Positions 7,653-15,322 of a stretch of DNA of 39,380 nt are shown piece by piece; position 1 is the first letter of the stretch; every line of letters begins with the position of its first letter. Under the pieces are notes generated by a model. The model did no database searches. It was not told where the DNA came from and saw only the letters and a program-made list of their open reading frames with translations. The position numbers and the translations under genes are program-made. The DNA lies in the NCBI GenBank assembly GCA_022703155.1, contig JAKLEH010000006.1, positions 1-39,380 of the forward strand, read 5' to 3'. Source of the stretch: Patescibacteria group bacterium. GTDB taxonomy: Bacteria > Patescibacteriota > Patescibacteriia > 2-12-FULL-60-25.

Positions 7653-8245
7653 AAGTGCTGAGCAGGGTCTTGGGCGCGATGGCTTCGCGGTATTGTTGGG
7701 GACAGGTCACCAGGCTGCGCGCCACCACCGTGGCGTTAGGACACATGGCGAAAAGCACACGCAACCTTTCCTCCATGCAATACGAGTAGCGGTAAATGGC
7801 CATGAGCCGCCTGAGTTGTGCGGCTTGTTCGCGAGACGCGGGTTCGAAGAGGCCGAAGCGGTCTTCGCTCATGCGCACCTTGGCCGCCAAACGCTCCAAG
7901 GCGTCTGCCGCCAACGGCAACTCTTCGGAGACTTCCTGGGCCATCTTCAGCCGGTCCGAACCGTGGTCGCGCGCGATGCGCGCGCATGTCCGTGCCCCTG
8001 GGCAGGAGCAGCAGACGATGTTCGGATTCCAGCATGAGGTAGCGGTCGAAGTACCGGCGCAGGACCACGGACAACGGGAAGTTGTGCTTGATTGCGATGA
8101 AGTCCAGACTCTTGTCCTCGATGGCCGCTTCGCCGATGGCGCGCCTGTGCTTGGCCGCCGCGTCCACCCCGCGCCTGATGAACGGCCCTGGCAGGGGCAG
8201 GCGCAAATAATCGTCGGCCTTTTCCAAGCCTTTTTTGTGCGTCAA
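7651..8245 (-). pseudogene. Orphan gene with an apparent frameshift
   Basis: Two reading frames make one plausible protein of about 195 residues. The first half runs from a TTG near 8245 to about 7985 (ending LLLLPRGTDMRA) and then turns into low-quality sequence. The second half, in another frame, begins ARDHGSDRLKMAQEV and runs to the stop at 7651. The switch falls in a GC-repeat tract at 7968-7985 (GCGCGCG-AT-GCGCGCGC), where loss of one GC pair would explain it. No family recognised; the protein is helical and soluble, with SYCMEERLRVLFAMC near the end. The start is also weak, having no ATG or Shine-Dalgarno sequence. It may be a sequencing or assembly error, a true pseudogene, or less likely a recoding site. 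Confidence 0.5.
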
Positions 8246-8255
8246 GTGAACAAGT

Positions 8256-8529
8256 TAGCGCTGCGCGTCTTCGTATGCGAGCCAGCGCAACTTCATGTTC
8301 TTGGGCGGCGGTCGCCTAGCGTGACTCGGGACAAGAAGAACTGTACGCTATCGTCCGCGCCACCGGAATCGATTTCGAACCGGTGGCTGGTGAAGGCCGG
8401 CCTGTATCCGGTTTCGTTGATGATCGCGGCAGCGGCCGAATCCTGAGGAGTGAAATCTTTCAACTCCGGCATTTCCGGCAACCGATGGACGGGCGGTTCG
8501 CCAGGTACGGGTTTTGGCGTTACCTGCAA
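8256..8529 (-). pseudogene. Short orphan reading frame, possibly frameshifted
   Basis: A proline-rich N-terminal segment (VTPKPVPGEPPVHRLPEMPE) is followed by FTPQDSAAAAIINETG and then SVQFFLSRVTLGDRR. The frame stops at 8293, but in the next frame KNMKLRWLAYEDAQR continues to a TAA at 8256. One base in the CGCCGCCC run near 8305 would join them. The start is unclear: an ATG at 8622 exists, but the sequence between it and about 8531 consists of inverted repeats and a terminator, so a TTG near 8529 is used here. No family recognised. It could also be two unrelated open stretches. Confidence 0.3.
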
Positions 8530-8530
8530 T

Positions 8531-8555
8531 AAAAAACCCGTCTTGTCAAGGCGGG
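8531..8555 (-). terminator. Terminator after the NRAMP-type transporter gene
   Basis: Minus strand: CCCG/CGGG stem, widened by a few pairs around CTTGACAAG, followed by six T. Confidence 0.6.
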
Positions 8556-8563
8556 GGCTGCGC

Positions 8564-8638
8564 GTCCGATAGTCGGACGGTCCGATTGTCGGAAGGTTTC
8601 CGCGTGTCGGATTATCGGACATCTCGGGCTATCGGACC
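8564..8638. repeat. Palindromic TCCGAT/ATCGGA repeat cluster
   Basis: TCCGAT and its reverse complement (or TCGGAC and TCGGAA variants) recur about every 7-8 bp across 75 bp, between the transporter stop and its terminator. The cluster can form alternative hairpins. Confidence 0.55.
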
Positions 8639-8644
8639 TTGACC

Positions 8645-9895
8645 TCAAAGCACGAACATCAGCACCGCGCATGTACCCGTGGCGACCAAAGTGAACCAAC
8701 CCAAAGAGTTGGAGAGCCAGCCGTTTTTCCACTTGCCCATGGCCTTCTTGTCGTTGGCTATCTTAAGGATGACGGCAATGAGCGGCGGCGTGGCCAAACC
8801 GTTGAGCACGGCCGCGTAAATCAAAGCTTGGATGGGATTGATGCCCACGAAGTTAATGCCCAAACCCACCAACGTGGAAACCGTTATGACGCCGTAAAAA
8901 CCGTGCGCCTCCCTGAACTTTTTATACAGACCGTTTTTCCAACCGAAGGCTTCGGCCATGGCGTAAGAGGCGGACGCCGAGAGCACGGGCACGGCCATCA
9001 ACCCAACGCCGATGACGCCGACCGCAAACACCAATGATGCGAAGCGTCCGGCCAACGGCGCCAACGCTTGGGCCGCTTGAGCCGAACTCTGTATGTCGTT
9101 GATGCCGTTCTTGAAAAAAACGCTTGCGGCCGTGGCCACGATGCAGAACATGATGATTTGTGAGAAGAGCATGCCCAAAAACGTGTCCTGGCGCATATCG
9201 CCGACTTCGGCGCGGCTCGCCCCGCGGCGCGACGCGACCGTGGTCTTGCCGTCGGCGATCTCCTCTTCCACCTCTTCGTCCGACTGCCAGACGAACAAAT
9301 ACGGGGAAATGGTCGTGCCCAACAGCGCCACCAGCATCATGATGAAGTCTCGGTTGAATTGAAAACTCGGGACCAGCAAATCGTTCAACAACAGGCGCCA
9401 ATTGTCCGTGACGATGACCAGCGTTATGGCATAACCGAACAGGGCCAAAGCGAACCACTTGAGGATTTTGGCGTAAGTCTTGTAGGTCACGAAAATCTCC
9501 AACACCAAAATGAACACCGTGAACAGCAAAGCCATGACCGTGAACGGAATCTGGGGCACGAGCAGCCGCATGGCGTCGGACATGGCGCCCAAATCAGCAC
9601 CGATGTTGATGGTGTTTGCCAGTACGATCAACGATACGAACAGGAACAGCACCCATTTGGGCAAGCGTTTGCGGATAGTGGCCGTCAAACCTTGTCCGGT
9701 CACCAAACCGATGCGCCCCACCATCTCCTGGACGGCCGTCATCATGGGCAGCATGAACAGCGTGGTCCACAACAATCCGTAACCAAAAACCGCCCCGGTT
9801 TGGGTGTACGTCGCGATGCCCGACGGGTCGTCATCCGAAGCGCCGGTGACGAAACCCGGCCCGAATTTTTTCAACAACGTATTCAAAAACCGCAT
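8645..9895 (-). CDS. NRAMP-family divalent metal transporter with variant metal-site motifs
   Basis: A 416-residue polytopic membrane protein with about 11 helices. Helix 1 carries SDDDPSGIATY where canonical NRAMP transporters have DPGN. The helix 6 region reads SPYLFVWQSDEEVEEE where they have an MPH motif. NRAMP proteins import Mn2+ or Fe2+ with protons. The missing Asn and Met suggest changed ion choice, and some SLC11 relatives with altered sites carry Mg2+, so the substrate is open. An acidic cytosolic loop (EEVEEEIADGK) follows helix 6. The ATG lies 3 nt after the stop of the small membrane protein upstream, so both share its promoter. Confidence 0.85.
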   Translation of the reverse strand: MRFLNTLLKKFGPGFVTGASDDDPSGIATYTQTGAVFGYGLLWTTLFMLPMMTAVQEMVGRIGLVTGQGLTATIRKRLPKWVLFLFVSLIVLANTINIGADLGAMSDAMRLLVPQIPFTVMALLFTVFILVLEIFVTYKTYAKILKWFALALFGYAITLVIVTDNWRLLLNDLLVPSFQFNRDFIMMLVALLGTTISPYLFVWQSDEEVEEEIADGKTTVASRRGASRAEVGDMRQDTFLGMLFSQIIMFCIVATAASVFFKNGINDIQSSAQAAQALAPLAGRFASLVFAVGVIGVGLMAVPVLSASASYAMAEAFGWKNGLYKKFREAHGFYGVITVSTLVGLGINFVGINPIQALIYAAVLNGLATPPLIAVILKIANDKKAMGKWKNGWLSNSLGWFTLVATGTCAVLMFVL

Positions 9896-9898
9896 AAC

Positions 9899-10174
9899 CT
9901 AACGCCACACCAAGCCCAGCAACGCCACGATGGCGATAGCCGACCAGATGCCGTTCAACACCGCGGGTTGGTATGTTCGTTTATAAGCGGAAATGGCGAC
10001 CAAACCCAACGCCCCGGTCAGGTTAAGCGCCTGGTACGCCCAAGTGTCGACCGACAGGATTTTAAAACTGGACAATGCATACGCGCCCACGATGGCGACC
10101 GTTCCGTACCAACCGAAAATCTCCAACGCCAAATCCAGTTTCCCGTTTCTTGTTTTTCTCCCCTCCTTTTTCAT
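9899..10174 (-). CDS. Small membrane protein, CBU_0592-like
   Basis: 91 residues with three hydrophobic helices (IFGWYGTVAIVGAYALSS, then TGALGLVAISAYK, then IWSAIAIVALLGLVW). The layout and the GWYG..GAYAL pattern match the small CBU_0592-type membrane proteins, whose function is unknown. I chose the ATG at 10174 over one at 10201, because a TATAAT box lies between them, only 6 nt before the chosen ATG. It is followed 3 nt later by the NRAMP-type transporter and may act with it (inference). Confidence 0.65.
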   Translation of the reverse strand: MKKEGRKTRNGKLDLALEIFGWYGTVAIVGAYALSSFKILSVDTWAYQALNLTGALGLVAISAYKRTYQPAVLNGIWSAIAIVALLGLVWR

Positions 10175-10180
10175 GCAAAC

Positions 10181-10189
10181 ATTATACCA
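10181..10189 (-). promoter_or_regulatory. Extended -10 promoter, leaderless configuration
   Basis: TGGTATAAT on the minus strand ends 6 nt before the ATG at 10174, so transcription should begin at or next to the start codon. Confidence 0.65.
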
Positions 10190-10208
10190 CGAATCCCTCA
10201 ACCCCTCG

Positions 10209-10233
10209 ACCTTGGCCGTCGACCGTCGACTAA
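10209..10233. repeat. Short heptamer array
   Basis: Three to four units related to ACCGTCG, the same type as the array at 7078-7126. Confidence 0.35.
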
Positions 10234-10634
10234 CCCCTCAGATACGCCTCGGCTTCGTCCAAAATATCTTTCATGTCGTCGTAAACCAACCGTCCCTTGG
10301 CTTCGTCGAGAGTCAACCATTCGCAGGCGCGGATGTCATCCATATTGGGCGCAAGCGTCCCGCCCATGGGTTTGGCCAAAAAGAAAACCACGGTCTTCAT
10401 GACGCCGGACTTGGGCGAATAACGCGCTTCGGCACGGAACTCACCCATGAATTCGACGTCCAAACCCGTCTCCTTTTTGATTTCGCGCGCCGCCGTGACC
10501 TTTTCGTTTTCATCCTCGTCCACACGCCCCTTGGGCAACGACCAATGGCCCGCGCTTTGCAGGACGCAGAGGTACCACGGCTGTTCGCCGGTCGTGTCCA
10601 CGACCACGGCGCCGCAGGATTTTTGGTAGTTCAT
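10230..10634 (-). CDS. NUDIX hydrolase
   Basis: 134 residues with a Nudix box at GRVDEDENEKVTAAREIKKE and the following TGL. It fits GX5EX7REUXEEXGU except that the first Glu of the EE pair is Lys. Such enzymes cleave nucleoside diphosphates linked to another group. The overall pattern (GHWSLPKG before the box, FFLA after it) resembles the bis(5'-nucleosyl)-tetraphosphatase group, but substrate cannot be fixed from sequence. The ATG at 10634, giving MNYQKSCGAVVV, is preferred over 10667 because the upstream codons consist of heptamer repeats. Confidence 0.85.
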   Translation of the reverse strand: MNYQKSCGAVVVDTTGEQPWYLCVLQSAGHWSLPKGRVDEDENEKVTAAREIKKETGLDVEFMGEFRAEARYSPKSGVMKTVVFFLAKPMGGTLAPNMDDIRACEWLTLDEAKGRLVYDDMKDILDEAEAYLRG

Positions 10635-10644
10635 ATCGTTTTGG

Positions 10645-10743
10645 AATAACCAATGACCAATCATCAATGACCAATCGGGTGTATCTTAATATTCTAAATC
10701 TCGTTCTCCTTCTTTGGTTATTGGTTATTGGTGATTGATCATT
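10645..10743. repeat. Inverted pair of heptamer arrays between the NUDIX gene and uvrC
   Basis: AATGACC-type units (10645-10679, five units) face GGTTATT-type units (10716-10743, four units). The two are reverse complements and could pair into a long imperfect hairpin with an AT-rich loop. The second array overlaps the uvrC stop codon. Confidence 0.75.
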
Positions 10744-11998
10744 CGTGTCGCTTGATGCTTTGGGATCTCAATTTCCGATGATATGCGATCGCGAACCGAT
10801 GCGCTTCGTCGCGCGCTTGGACCAGAATGTCATGATGCTTGGATAAAGTCGGGGTCAAACCCGCGAACGCCGGCGGCACGACCACGTCTTCGCGTTTGCG
10901 CTCTTTGCCCTTGACCATGCCGATGACCGGGATGAGCCGCGCTGTCTCCAATTTGCGCACGACTTCCAACGCGGCGTTGACCTGTCCGATGCCGCCATCG
11001 ATCAAAATCAAATCCGGCCACTCCCAACCGTGCTCGCGGTGGCGGAAACGTCGGCGCAAAGCCTCGCGCAAACTGGCGTAATCGTCGGCGCCCAACACGT
11101 CGCGGATTTTGAATTTACGGTACAAGGCCTTGACCGGCGTGCCGTGTTTGAACACCACCATTGACGCCGTGCCTGAAGTGCCGGAAATGTTCGATATGTC
11201 GTACGCCTCCAACCGGCCCAACAATCCGACGTCCTCGGCCACGGAAGCGGGCGCGTCGTCTTTGGACAAAACCGCGATATCTTGGATATGCTCGAGCGCG
11301 CGCAGCCGGTCGCGCAACATGGCCGCCAACTCGAATTTTTTGTCTTTGGCCGCGGCTTGCATGTCGCGCCGGTAACGTTTGACGATGTCCGCGCGTTTGC
11401 CTTCGAAGAAGGCCATCAAATCACGGATGGTTTTGGCGTATTCGCGCGGCGTGACCGCGCCCACGCACACGCCCGGACACTGCTTAAGCGTCGCGTAAAA
11501 GCACGGCCGCCGCTGGCCCGGCGAACAAGTGGACCACGGGATGGCGCGCCGGACGATGTCTAGCGAAGCGCGGACCGCACGCGCGGACTTGAACGGACCA
11601 TAAACCGCTTTGTATTGTCCGGCCGAGTTGTCGTCAAAATCCGTGGCGCGCACCACGAACGGCCGCGGATACTCCTCGTCCGTAATCACCAGATAACTGA
11701 AACTCTTATCGTCCTTTTCCAGCACGTTGTAATGCGGCTGGTGGCGTTTGATCAAACTGGCTTCCAAAAACAGCGCTTCAATCGCTGTCGGTTGTTCCAG
11801 ATAATCGATGTTCGCGATTTTGGCGACCATTTCCTGAATCCTGTCGTCGCGCGGCCGCGTAAAATACGACTCGACCCGGCGCTTGAGGCTCGTGGCTTTG
11901 CCGATATACAAAATCGTGCCGGACGCGTCCTTCATTATATATACGCCAGGCCTGTCCGGCAGGGCGCCGTTCTTGATTCTGACGTCCTTGGGAATCAT
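10739..11998 (-). CDS. uvrC: Excinuclease UvrC, short form
   Basis: UvrC makes both incisions in UvrABC nucleotide excision repair. The GIY-YIG nuclease domain is at the N-terminus (GVYIMKDASGTILYIGKA), a UVR UvrB-binding helix pair lies mid-protein, and the RNase H-like domain follows with DISN, DLILIDGG and RDEAHRFA residues that match the 5' incision site. The protein ends soon after this, at 419 residues, where UvrC is usually about 600; the C-terminal helix-hairpin-helix DNA-binding region is absent. I chose the ATG at 11998 over one at 12085 because a consensus promoter lies just before it. Confidence 0.92.
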   Translation of the reverse strand: MIPKDVRIKNGALPDRPGVYIMKDASGTILYIGKATSLKRRVESYFTRPRDDRIQEMVAKIANIDYLEQPTAIEALFLEASLIKRHQPHYNVLEKDDKSFSYLVITDEEYPRPFVVRATDFDDNSAGQYKAVYGPFKSARAVRASLDIVRRAIPWSTCSPGQRRPCFYATLKQCPGVCVGAVTPREYAKTIRDLMAFFEGKRADIVKRYRRDMQAAAKDKKFELAAMLRDRLRALEHIQDIAVLSKDDAPASVAEDVGLLGRLEAYDISNISGTSGTASMVVFKHGTPVKALYRKFKIRDVLGADDYASLREALRRRFRHREHGWEWPDLILIDGGIGQVNAALEVVRKLETARLIPVIGMVKGKERKREDVVVPPAFAGLTPTLSKHHDILVQARDEAHRFAIAYHRKLRSQSIKRHE

Positions 11999-12004
11999 AT
12001 AACA

Positions 12005-12033
12005 AGTGTATCCGTGCCAAAACCCAGGGTCAA
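12005..12033 (-). promoter_or_regulatory. uvrC promoter, leaderless configuration
   Basis: Minus strand: -35 TTGACC (12033-12028), 17-bp spacer, -10 TACACT (12010-12005). The -10 box ends 6 nt before the uvrC ATG. It lies back to back with the divergent promoter at 12037. Confidence 0.75.
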
Positions 12034-12036
12034 ATC

Positions 12037-12065
12037 TTGACTTGTTTGGCCATGGCGTGTTTACA
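12037..12065 (+). promoter_or_regulatory. Promoter of the 12097 gene
   Basis: -35 TTGACT (12037-12042), 17-bp spacer, -10 TTTACA (12060-12065). The two divergent -35 boxes are only 3 bp apart. Confidence 0.65.
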
Positions 12066-12096
12066 TTCCGCGACCTAGGCACCAAGGAGTCGAAGC

Positions 12097-12687
12097 ATGC
12101 AAAAATCGCGCGCCCCCCTGCACCCTGGGCAGCCCATCGTTCATTCGGAAAGCCATTGCGCCGAATATGTGACGCGCAAGTTCGCGCTGAACCTCGGCCA
12201 GCGCGCGGCCCAAGTCTTGGGTTATCTGCTGGAACGCGGTTGGACCTACTGCGAAATCTACCAACTGGGCAGGCATAATCCCGATATCTACGACGACACC
12301 CAACGCATGCTCGCGCTTCATGAGCGGCTCGTTTCCTCCGGAGTCGAGTTGCGGTTCGTCAAAAAGATATTGACTTCCAGGGTCTTGCCGCGCGTTCAGG
12401 ACGGCTCGCGCATCGTTCAAGCGATCCGACGCCTCGAATCGTACGGCATGGATCAGACGCAGCTCATGGCCATATGCCACAAAAAACCCAGGATACTCCT
12501 GCTGTCCGTCGGACAGATAGACGCCTGCTGGAGCGCGGCTGCGGCCAACGGCACAAAGTTCTCGTACCGTTTGCGCAAAATGACCACGGCCAGCGCCGAC
12601 TGCCCAGACCGACGCCCCGCGCTCCTTCCTCAAAACAAACGTCCCGCAACCTGTGAAGCTCACGCCCTCACGCATAATCCGCCTTGA
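12097..12687 (+). CDS. Helical-repeat orphan protein with mTERF-like repeats
   Basis: 196 residues, no signal peptide or membrane helix. Three helical units of about 35 residues are visible, of the form L..L...G.....I......P.IL: one near residues 40-75 (LLERGWTYCEIYQLG), one near 78-110 and the clearest near 110-145 (LESYGMDQTQLMAICHKKPR, then ILLLSV). This is the spacing of mTERF repeats, which form a nucleic-acid-binding superhelix in eukaryotic organelles. The likeness is by pattern only. An AAGGAG Shine-Dalgarno sequence precedes the ATG. The last 30 residues look disordered and run into the terminator. The next gene shows similar repeats. Role unknown. Confidence 0.6.
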   Translation: MQKSRAPLHPGQPIVHSESHCAEYVTRKFALNLGQRAAQVLGYLLERGWTYCEIYQLGRHNPDIYDDTQRMLALHERLVSSGVELRFVKKILTSRVLPRVQDGSRIVQAIRRLESYGMDQTQLMAICHKKPRILLLSVGQIDACWSAAAANGTKFSYRLRKMTTASADCPDRRPALLPQNKRPATCEAHALTHNPP

Positions 12688-12699
12688 TGCGGATTTTTT
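12677..12699 (+). terminator. Terminator overlapping the end of the 12097 gene
   Basis: Stem ATCCGC/GCGGAT, loop CTTGAT, six T. The stop codon lies in the loop. Confidence 0.75.
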
Positions 12700-12719
12700 C
12701 ATTTCCGCGCCCCAAACCG

Positions 12720-12748
12720 TTGACCGATTCTATTTTTCATGGTGAGAT
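12720..12748 (+). promoter_or_regulatory. Probable promoter of the 12787 gene
   Basis: -35 TTGACC (12720-12725), 17-bp spacer, weak -10 TGAGAT (12743-12748). Confidence 0.4.
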
Positions 12749-12786
12749 GCGCTTCAGCCCCTTCACAGCAGCAGAGGTGATCAGGC

Positions 12787-14550
12787 ATGGACCAAAACAC
12801 GATACGCACGAATCCTTTGTACTTGGAATTCTTGGCCCACGGGGCCGAACATTGGCAGGCCAGATACTTGATGGCGCGCCTCGCCACGGCGTTAGGCGGC
12901 AATTTGCGCTGGGCGCTCGACATGTTTTGGGCGCGCCAATGGTCCAGCAACAGCATTTGGGACCTGGACCGCTACAACAAGGCTTGGCGCAGGCAGCCCG
13001 TCGCGCTCTTCGCCTTCTATGACGCGCTCAAACAGTTGGGTTGCCCCGACCAAATGGCCTTTTTGGCCTTGCATTCGGCCAGCCTCTTCAAGCCTGACGA
13101 CGCTTCGCATAACGCCTTCGCGGCGCAACAGATTTGGGAAGCGATCAGCGTCTTGCGCGAATGCGGCTATAACGATTCGGTCATCCGGACCATGCTCTCG
13201 GCCCATCCCAAAGCCTTCCTCAAACCGAGGAATTTGATTGCGGCCTGGCATGCGCAGGTCGTGGAATCCGGAATGAGCCCGCTCATACAACTGGGTCGGC
13301 TAACGTCCATCACGGCAAAAACGGCGCGCAAAAAACGCCAAGAACCGAAGGGTTTCACCACGGACATCGCCAATCTTCCGCGGGAAGCCGACTTGTCGCC
13401 AAACATCCAGCCCGCGGCGACCGCGACGTCCGATGGCGCGCGCCAACCCGGATCGAATCCTGTCGCCCTGCCGGTTCCGGATGCGAACGCGGCGTCCGCG
13501 TCTGAATTCACCATCGAATTGCCGGCGGACATCAGCCAAGACGTCCCGGCCCAAATCCAACAGGCCATAGCGGCAACGAAAACCGGTGAGGAAAAGTCCC
13601 CGGTTTCGTCAAAACCTTTGGAACTGATTTTGGCCGCGCAAGAAGAAGCGGACGAGACGCCGCCGCCGAGCGCGCCGCGCGTAGCCGAACAGCCGGCGAT
13701 ATCACAATCCCAGCACTCGGCCATGGCGCCGCGCAGGCAAAGCAGCACGCCGCCGGACGTCTTCTTGCCCAAACCGTCGCGCATGCCAAGCGTCGTCCCG
13801 ACGCCCAATCAAGTGCCACGCGAACCTTTGCCGCCGCCCTATGTGCCCGAAGACACGGTGCGCAATTGGGCAAAGCTGGCCCAGGCCATCCTGGCGGCCG
13901 CGGCGCCCAAATGGAACGACGCGAAATGGGCCAAGTGGCACAAAAAATGCGCCTGGATAGATTCGACCGTGGGCGCGGAAGTCAAGAACCTGGAACAGGT
14001 TTTCTCTTGGGTCAGGTTTTCCGAAAGCCAACCCCCGCATGACGAGCGCACGCGCCTGTTGGCCAGCATCCTGTTGGGCCGTGACCTTGCGGCCAAACGC
14101 AAGACCAACGGCTCGGAGCGTCCACGACCGGATTTGACCGCCATCCTGCGTCTGCCCGAAGAGGCCGTGTACTTCAGGTGCTATGCGCTGCGCAGCATCT
14201 TGCGGCGCGAATTCACCCGGCATCCGGAAGCGCTGGCGTACGCCTGGGAAAACGTGGTCAAATTCGAAAATCCGACGCCACGCAATTTCTCGATCCCGCC
14301 GCCGCCCATGGACGACGAAGGCCTCTGGAAGGCCAAGGCCGCGGAGTTGCGTTTCCGCGCCAACGAAATCGAAGCCCACGGCTACTTGCCGGGACGCAAA
14401 CCTTTCGTGCTCATGGCGTTGGAACCGGCGCGCGAAAAATTCCTCGAGCGCTTGGCGCGATACGTGAAGCGGCATGGGCCAGGCAACCAAACCAAGCGCC
14501 TCATCCGCAATACGCGCAAACAGGCCAACCCTTACCTTTCGCTCAGCTGA
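12787..14550 (+). CDS. Large orphan protein with N-terminal mTERF-like helical repeats
   Basis: 587 residues in three parts. Residues about 1-175 are helical with repeats like those of the preceding gene, for example ALKQLGCPDQMAFLALHSAS and VLRECGYNDSVIRTMLSAHP followed by KAFLKP. Residues about 180-350 are a Pro/Ala-rich, low-complexity linker. Residues about 355-587 form a Trp-, Arg-rich helical domain that I do not recognise. The tail is basic (RLIRNTRKQ), which would suit nucleic acid binding. A strong GAGGTGATC Shine-Dalgarno sequence lies 4 nt before the ATG, and a UUCG-loop terminator follows at once. Function unknown; a nucleic-acid or scaffold role is a guess. Confidence 0.65.
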   Translation: MDQNTIRTNPLYLEFLAHGAEHWQARYLMARLATALGGNLRWALDMFWARQWSSNSIWDLDRYNKAWRRQPVALFAFYDALKQLGCPDQMAFLALHSASLFKPDDASHNAFAAQQIWEAISVLRECGYNDSVIRTMLSAHPKAFLKPRNLIAAWHAQVVESGMSPLIQLGRLTSITAKTARKKRQEPKGFTTDIANLPREADLSPNIQPAATATSDGARQPGSNPVALPVPDANAASASEFTIELPADISQDVPAQIQQAIAATKTGEEKSPVSSKPLELILAAQEEADETPPPSAPRVAEQPAISQSQHSAMAPRRQSSTPPDVFLPKPSRMPSVVPTPNQVPREPLPPPYVPEDTVRNWAKLAQAILAAAAPKWNDAKWAKWHKKCAWIDSTVGAEVKNLEQVFSWVRFSESQPPHDERTRLLASILLGRDLAAKRKTNGSERPRPDLTAILRLPEEAVYFRCYALRSILRREFTRHPEALAYAWENVVKFENPTPRNFSIPPPPMDDEGLWKAKAAELRFRANEIEAHGYLPGRKPFVLMALEPAREKFLERLARYVKRHGPGNQTKRLIRNTRKQANPYLSLS

Positions 14551-14551
14551 C

Positions 14552-14576
14552 ATAGACCTTCGGGTCTATTTTTTAT
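14552..14576 (+). terminator. Terminator with UUCG tetraloop
   Basis: Perfect stem ATAGACC/GGTCTAT closed by TTCG, followed by seven T, directly after the stop at 14550. Confidence 0.9.
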
Positions 14577-14589
14577 TCGCGACGGAGCG

Positions 14590-14618
14590 TTGACGCGAGA
14601 CCCATTCGGTGTTAGTTT
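14590..14618 (+). promoter_or_regulatory. Promoter of the 14651-15490 pair
   Basis: -35 TTGACG (14590-14595), 17-bp spacer, -10 TAGTTT (14613-14618). Confidence 0.5.
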
Positions 14619-14650
14619 CTGTCCGCGCACCTTGAACACACGGAGATGGC

Positions 14651-15292
14651 ATGGGCGTCATAAATTTTCTGCTCGCATGGTTGCCGATCGTCGCGTATCT
14701 GCTCGTCGGACGCTGGCTAGGAAAAGCTTCGCGGCGCGCTTGGTCGCAAGCCCAAAACGCACGCGTCCAACGTTACCATTTCGCCGAACTCGTCGGCCCG
14801 TTGCCGACTTTGTTCTACGTCTTCTTCCCCATGACCGCCGTCTCGCGGCACATCTGGCCTTGCGTGGCCGAATTCATGTTGGACCGCGACAAACTCGACG
14901 CGGATTTGACCGGCGACGACTTGACTTACGTGCGGGCGCACATGCTCTTCTGGCCGCTGCGCGTCGTCGCAATGTTAATCACCGGTTGCATATCCCTCTA
15001 CACGTTCACGTTGGAACTCCGGACGCCGAAAAAGCGCATTCATGACCTGCAAAAGCGGCGCGACCGAATCAAGCGGCGCCTCGACACGCTCCATACCCGC
15101 TTGCACGACGTGGACGCCGAACTGGACGAACTCGTGGACCTGCAGGCACGGGAACTGGTCAAACTCAAGCAGGACGTGGCCCACGATTTCGACGCGCCGC
15201 CGCGGCCCTCGCCCGAACGCGGCCGCGCCGCCGTGCGCCCCACGCTCGCGCCGCGGCGCGCTCCCCCGACCGACAAGAGATTTCTCAATTGA
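14651..15292 (+). CDS. Membrane protein with coiled-coil tail, unknown function
   Basis: 213 residues. Hydrophobic helices lie at about 4-20, near 50-65 (LPTLFYVFFP) and near 100-120 (LRVVAMLITGCISLYTF). They are followed by a highly charged coiled coil (about 125-180: KKRIHDLQKRRDRIKRRLD) and a Pro/Arg-rich tail. No family recognised. A GGAG Shine-Dalgarno sequence is present. The next gene begins 30 nt later without a terminator between them, so they form an operon. The coiled coil may serve oligomerisation at the membrane (inference). Confidence 0.65.
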   Translation: MGVINFLLAWLPIVAYLLVGRWLGKASRRAWSQAQNARVQRYHFAELVGPLPTLFYVFFPMTAVSRHIWPCVAEFMLDRDKLDADLTGDDLTYVRAHMLFWPLRVVAMLITGCISLYTFTLELRTPKKRIHDLQKRRDRIKRRLDTLHTRLHDVDAELDELVDLQARELVKLKQDVAHDFDAPPRPSPERGRAAVRPTLAPRRAPPTDKRFLN

Positions 15293-15322
15293 ACAGCTCA
15301 GGAAAAGCGAACCGGAGGCGAT

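Noticed and set aside
8556-8622. ATG at 8622 as a true start of the gene ending at 8293
   Set aside because: The first 30 codons would consist of palindromic repeats and the terminator of the transporter gene.
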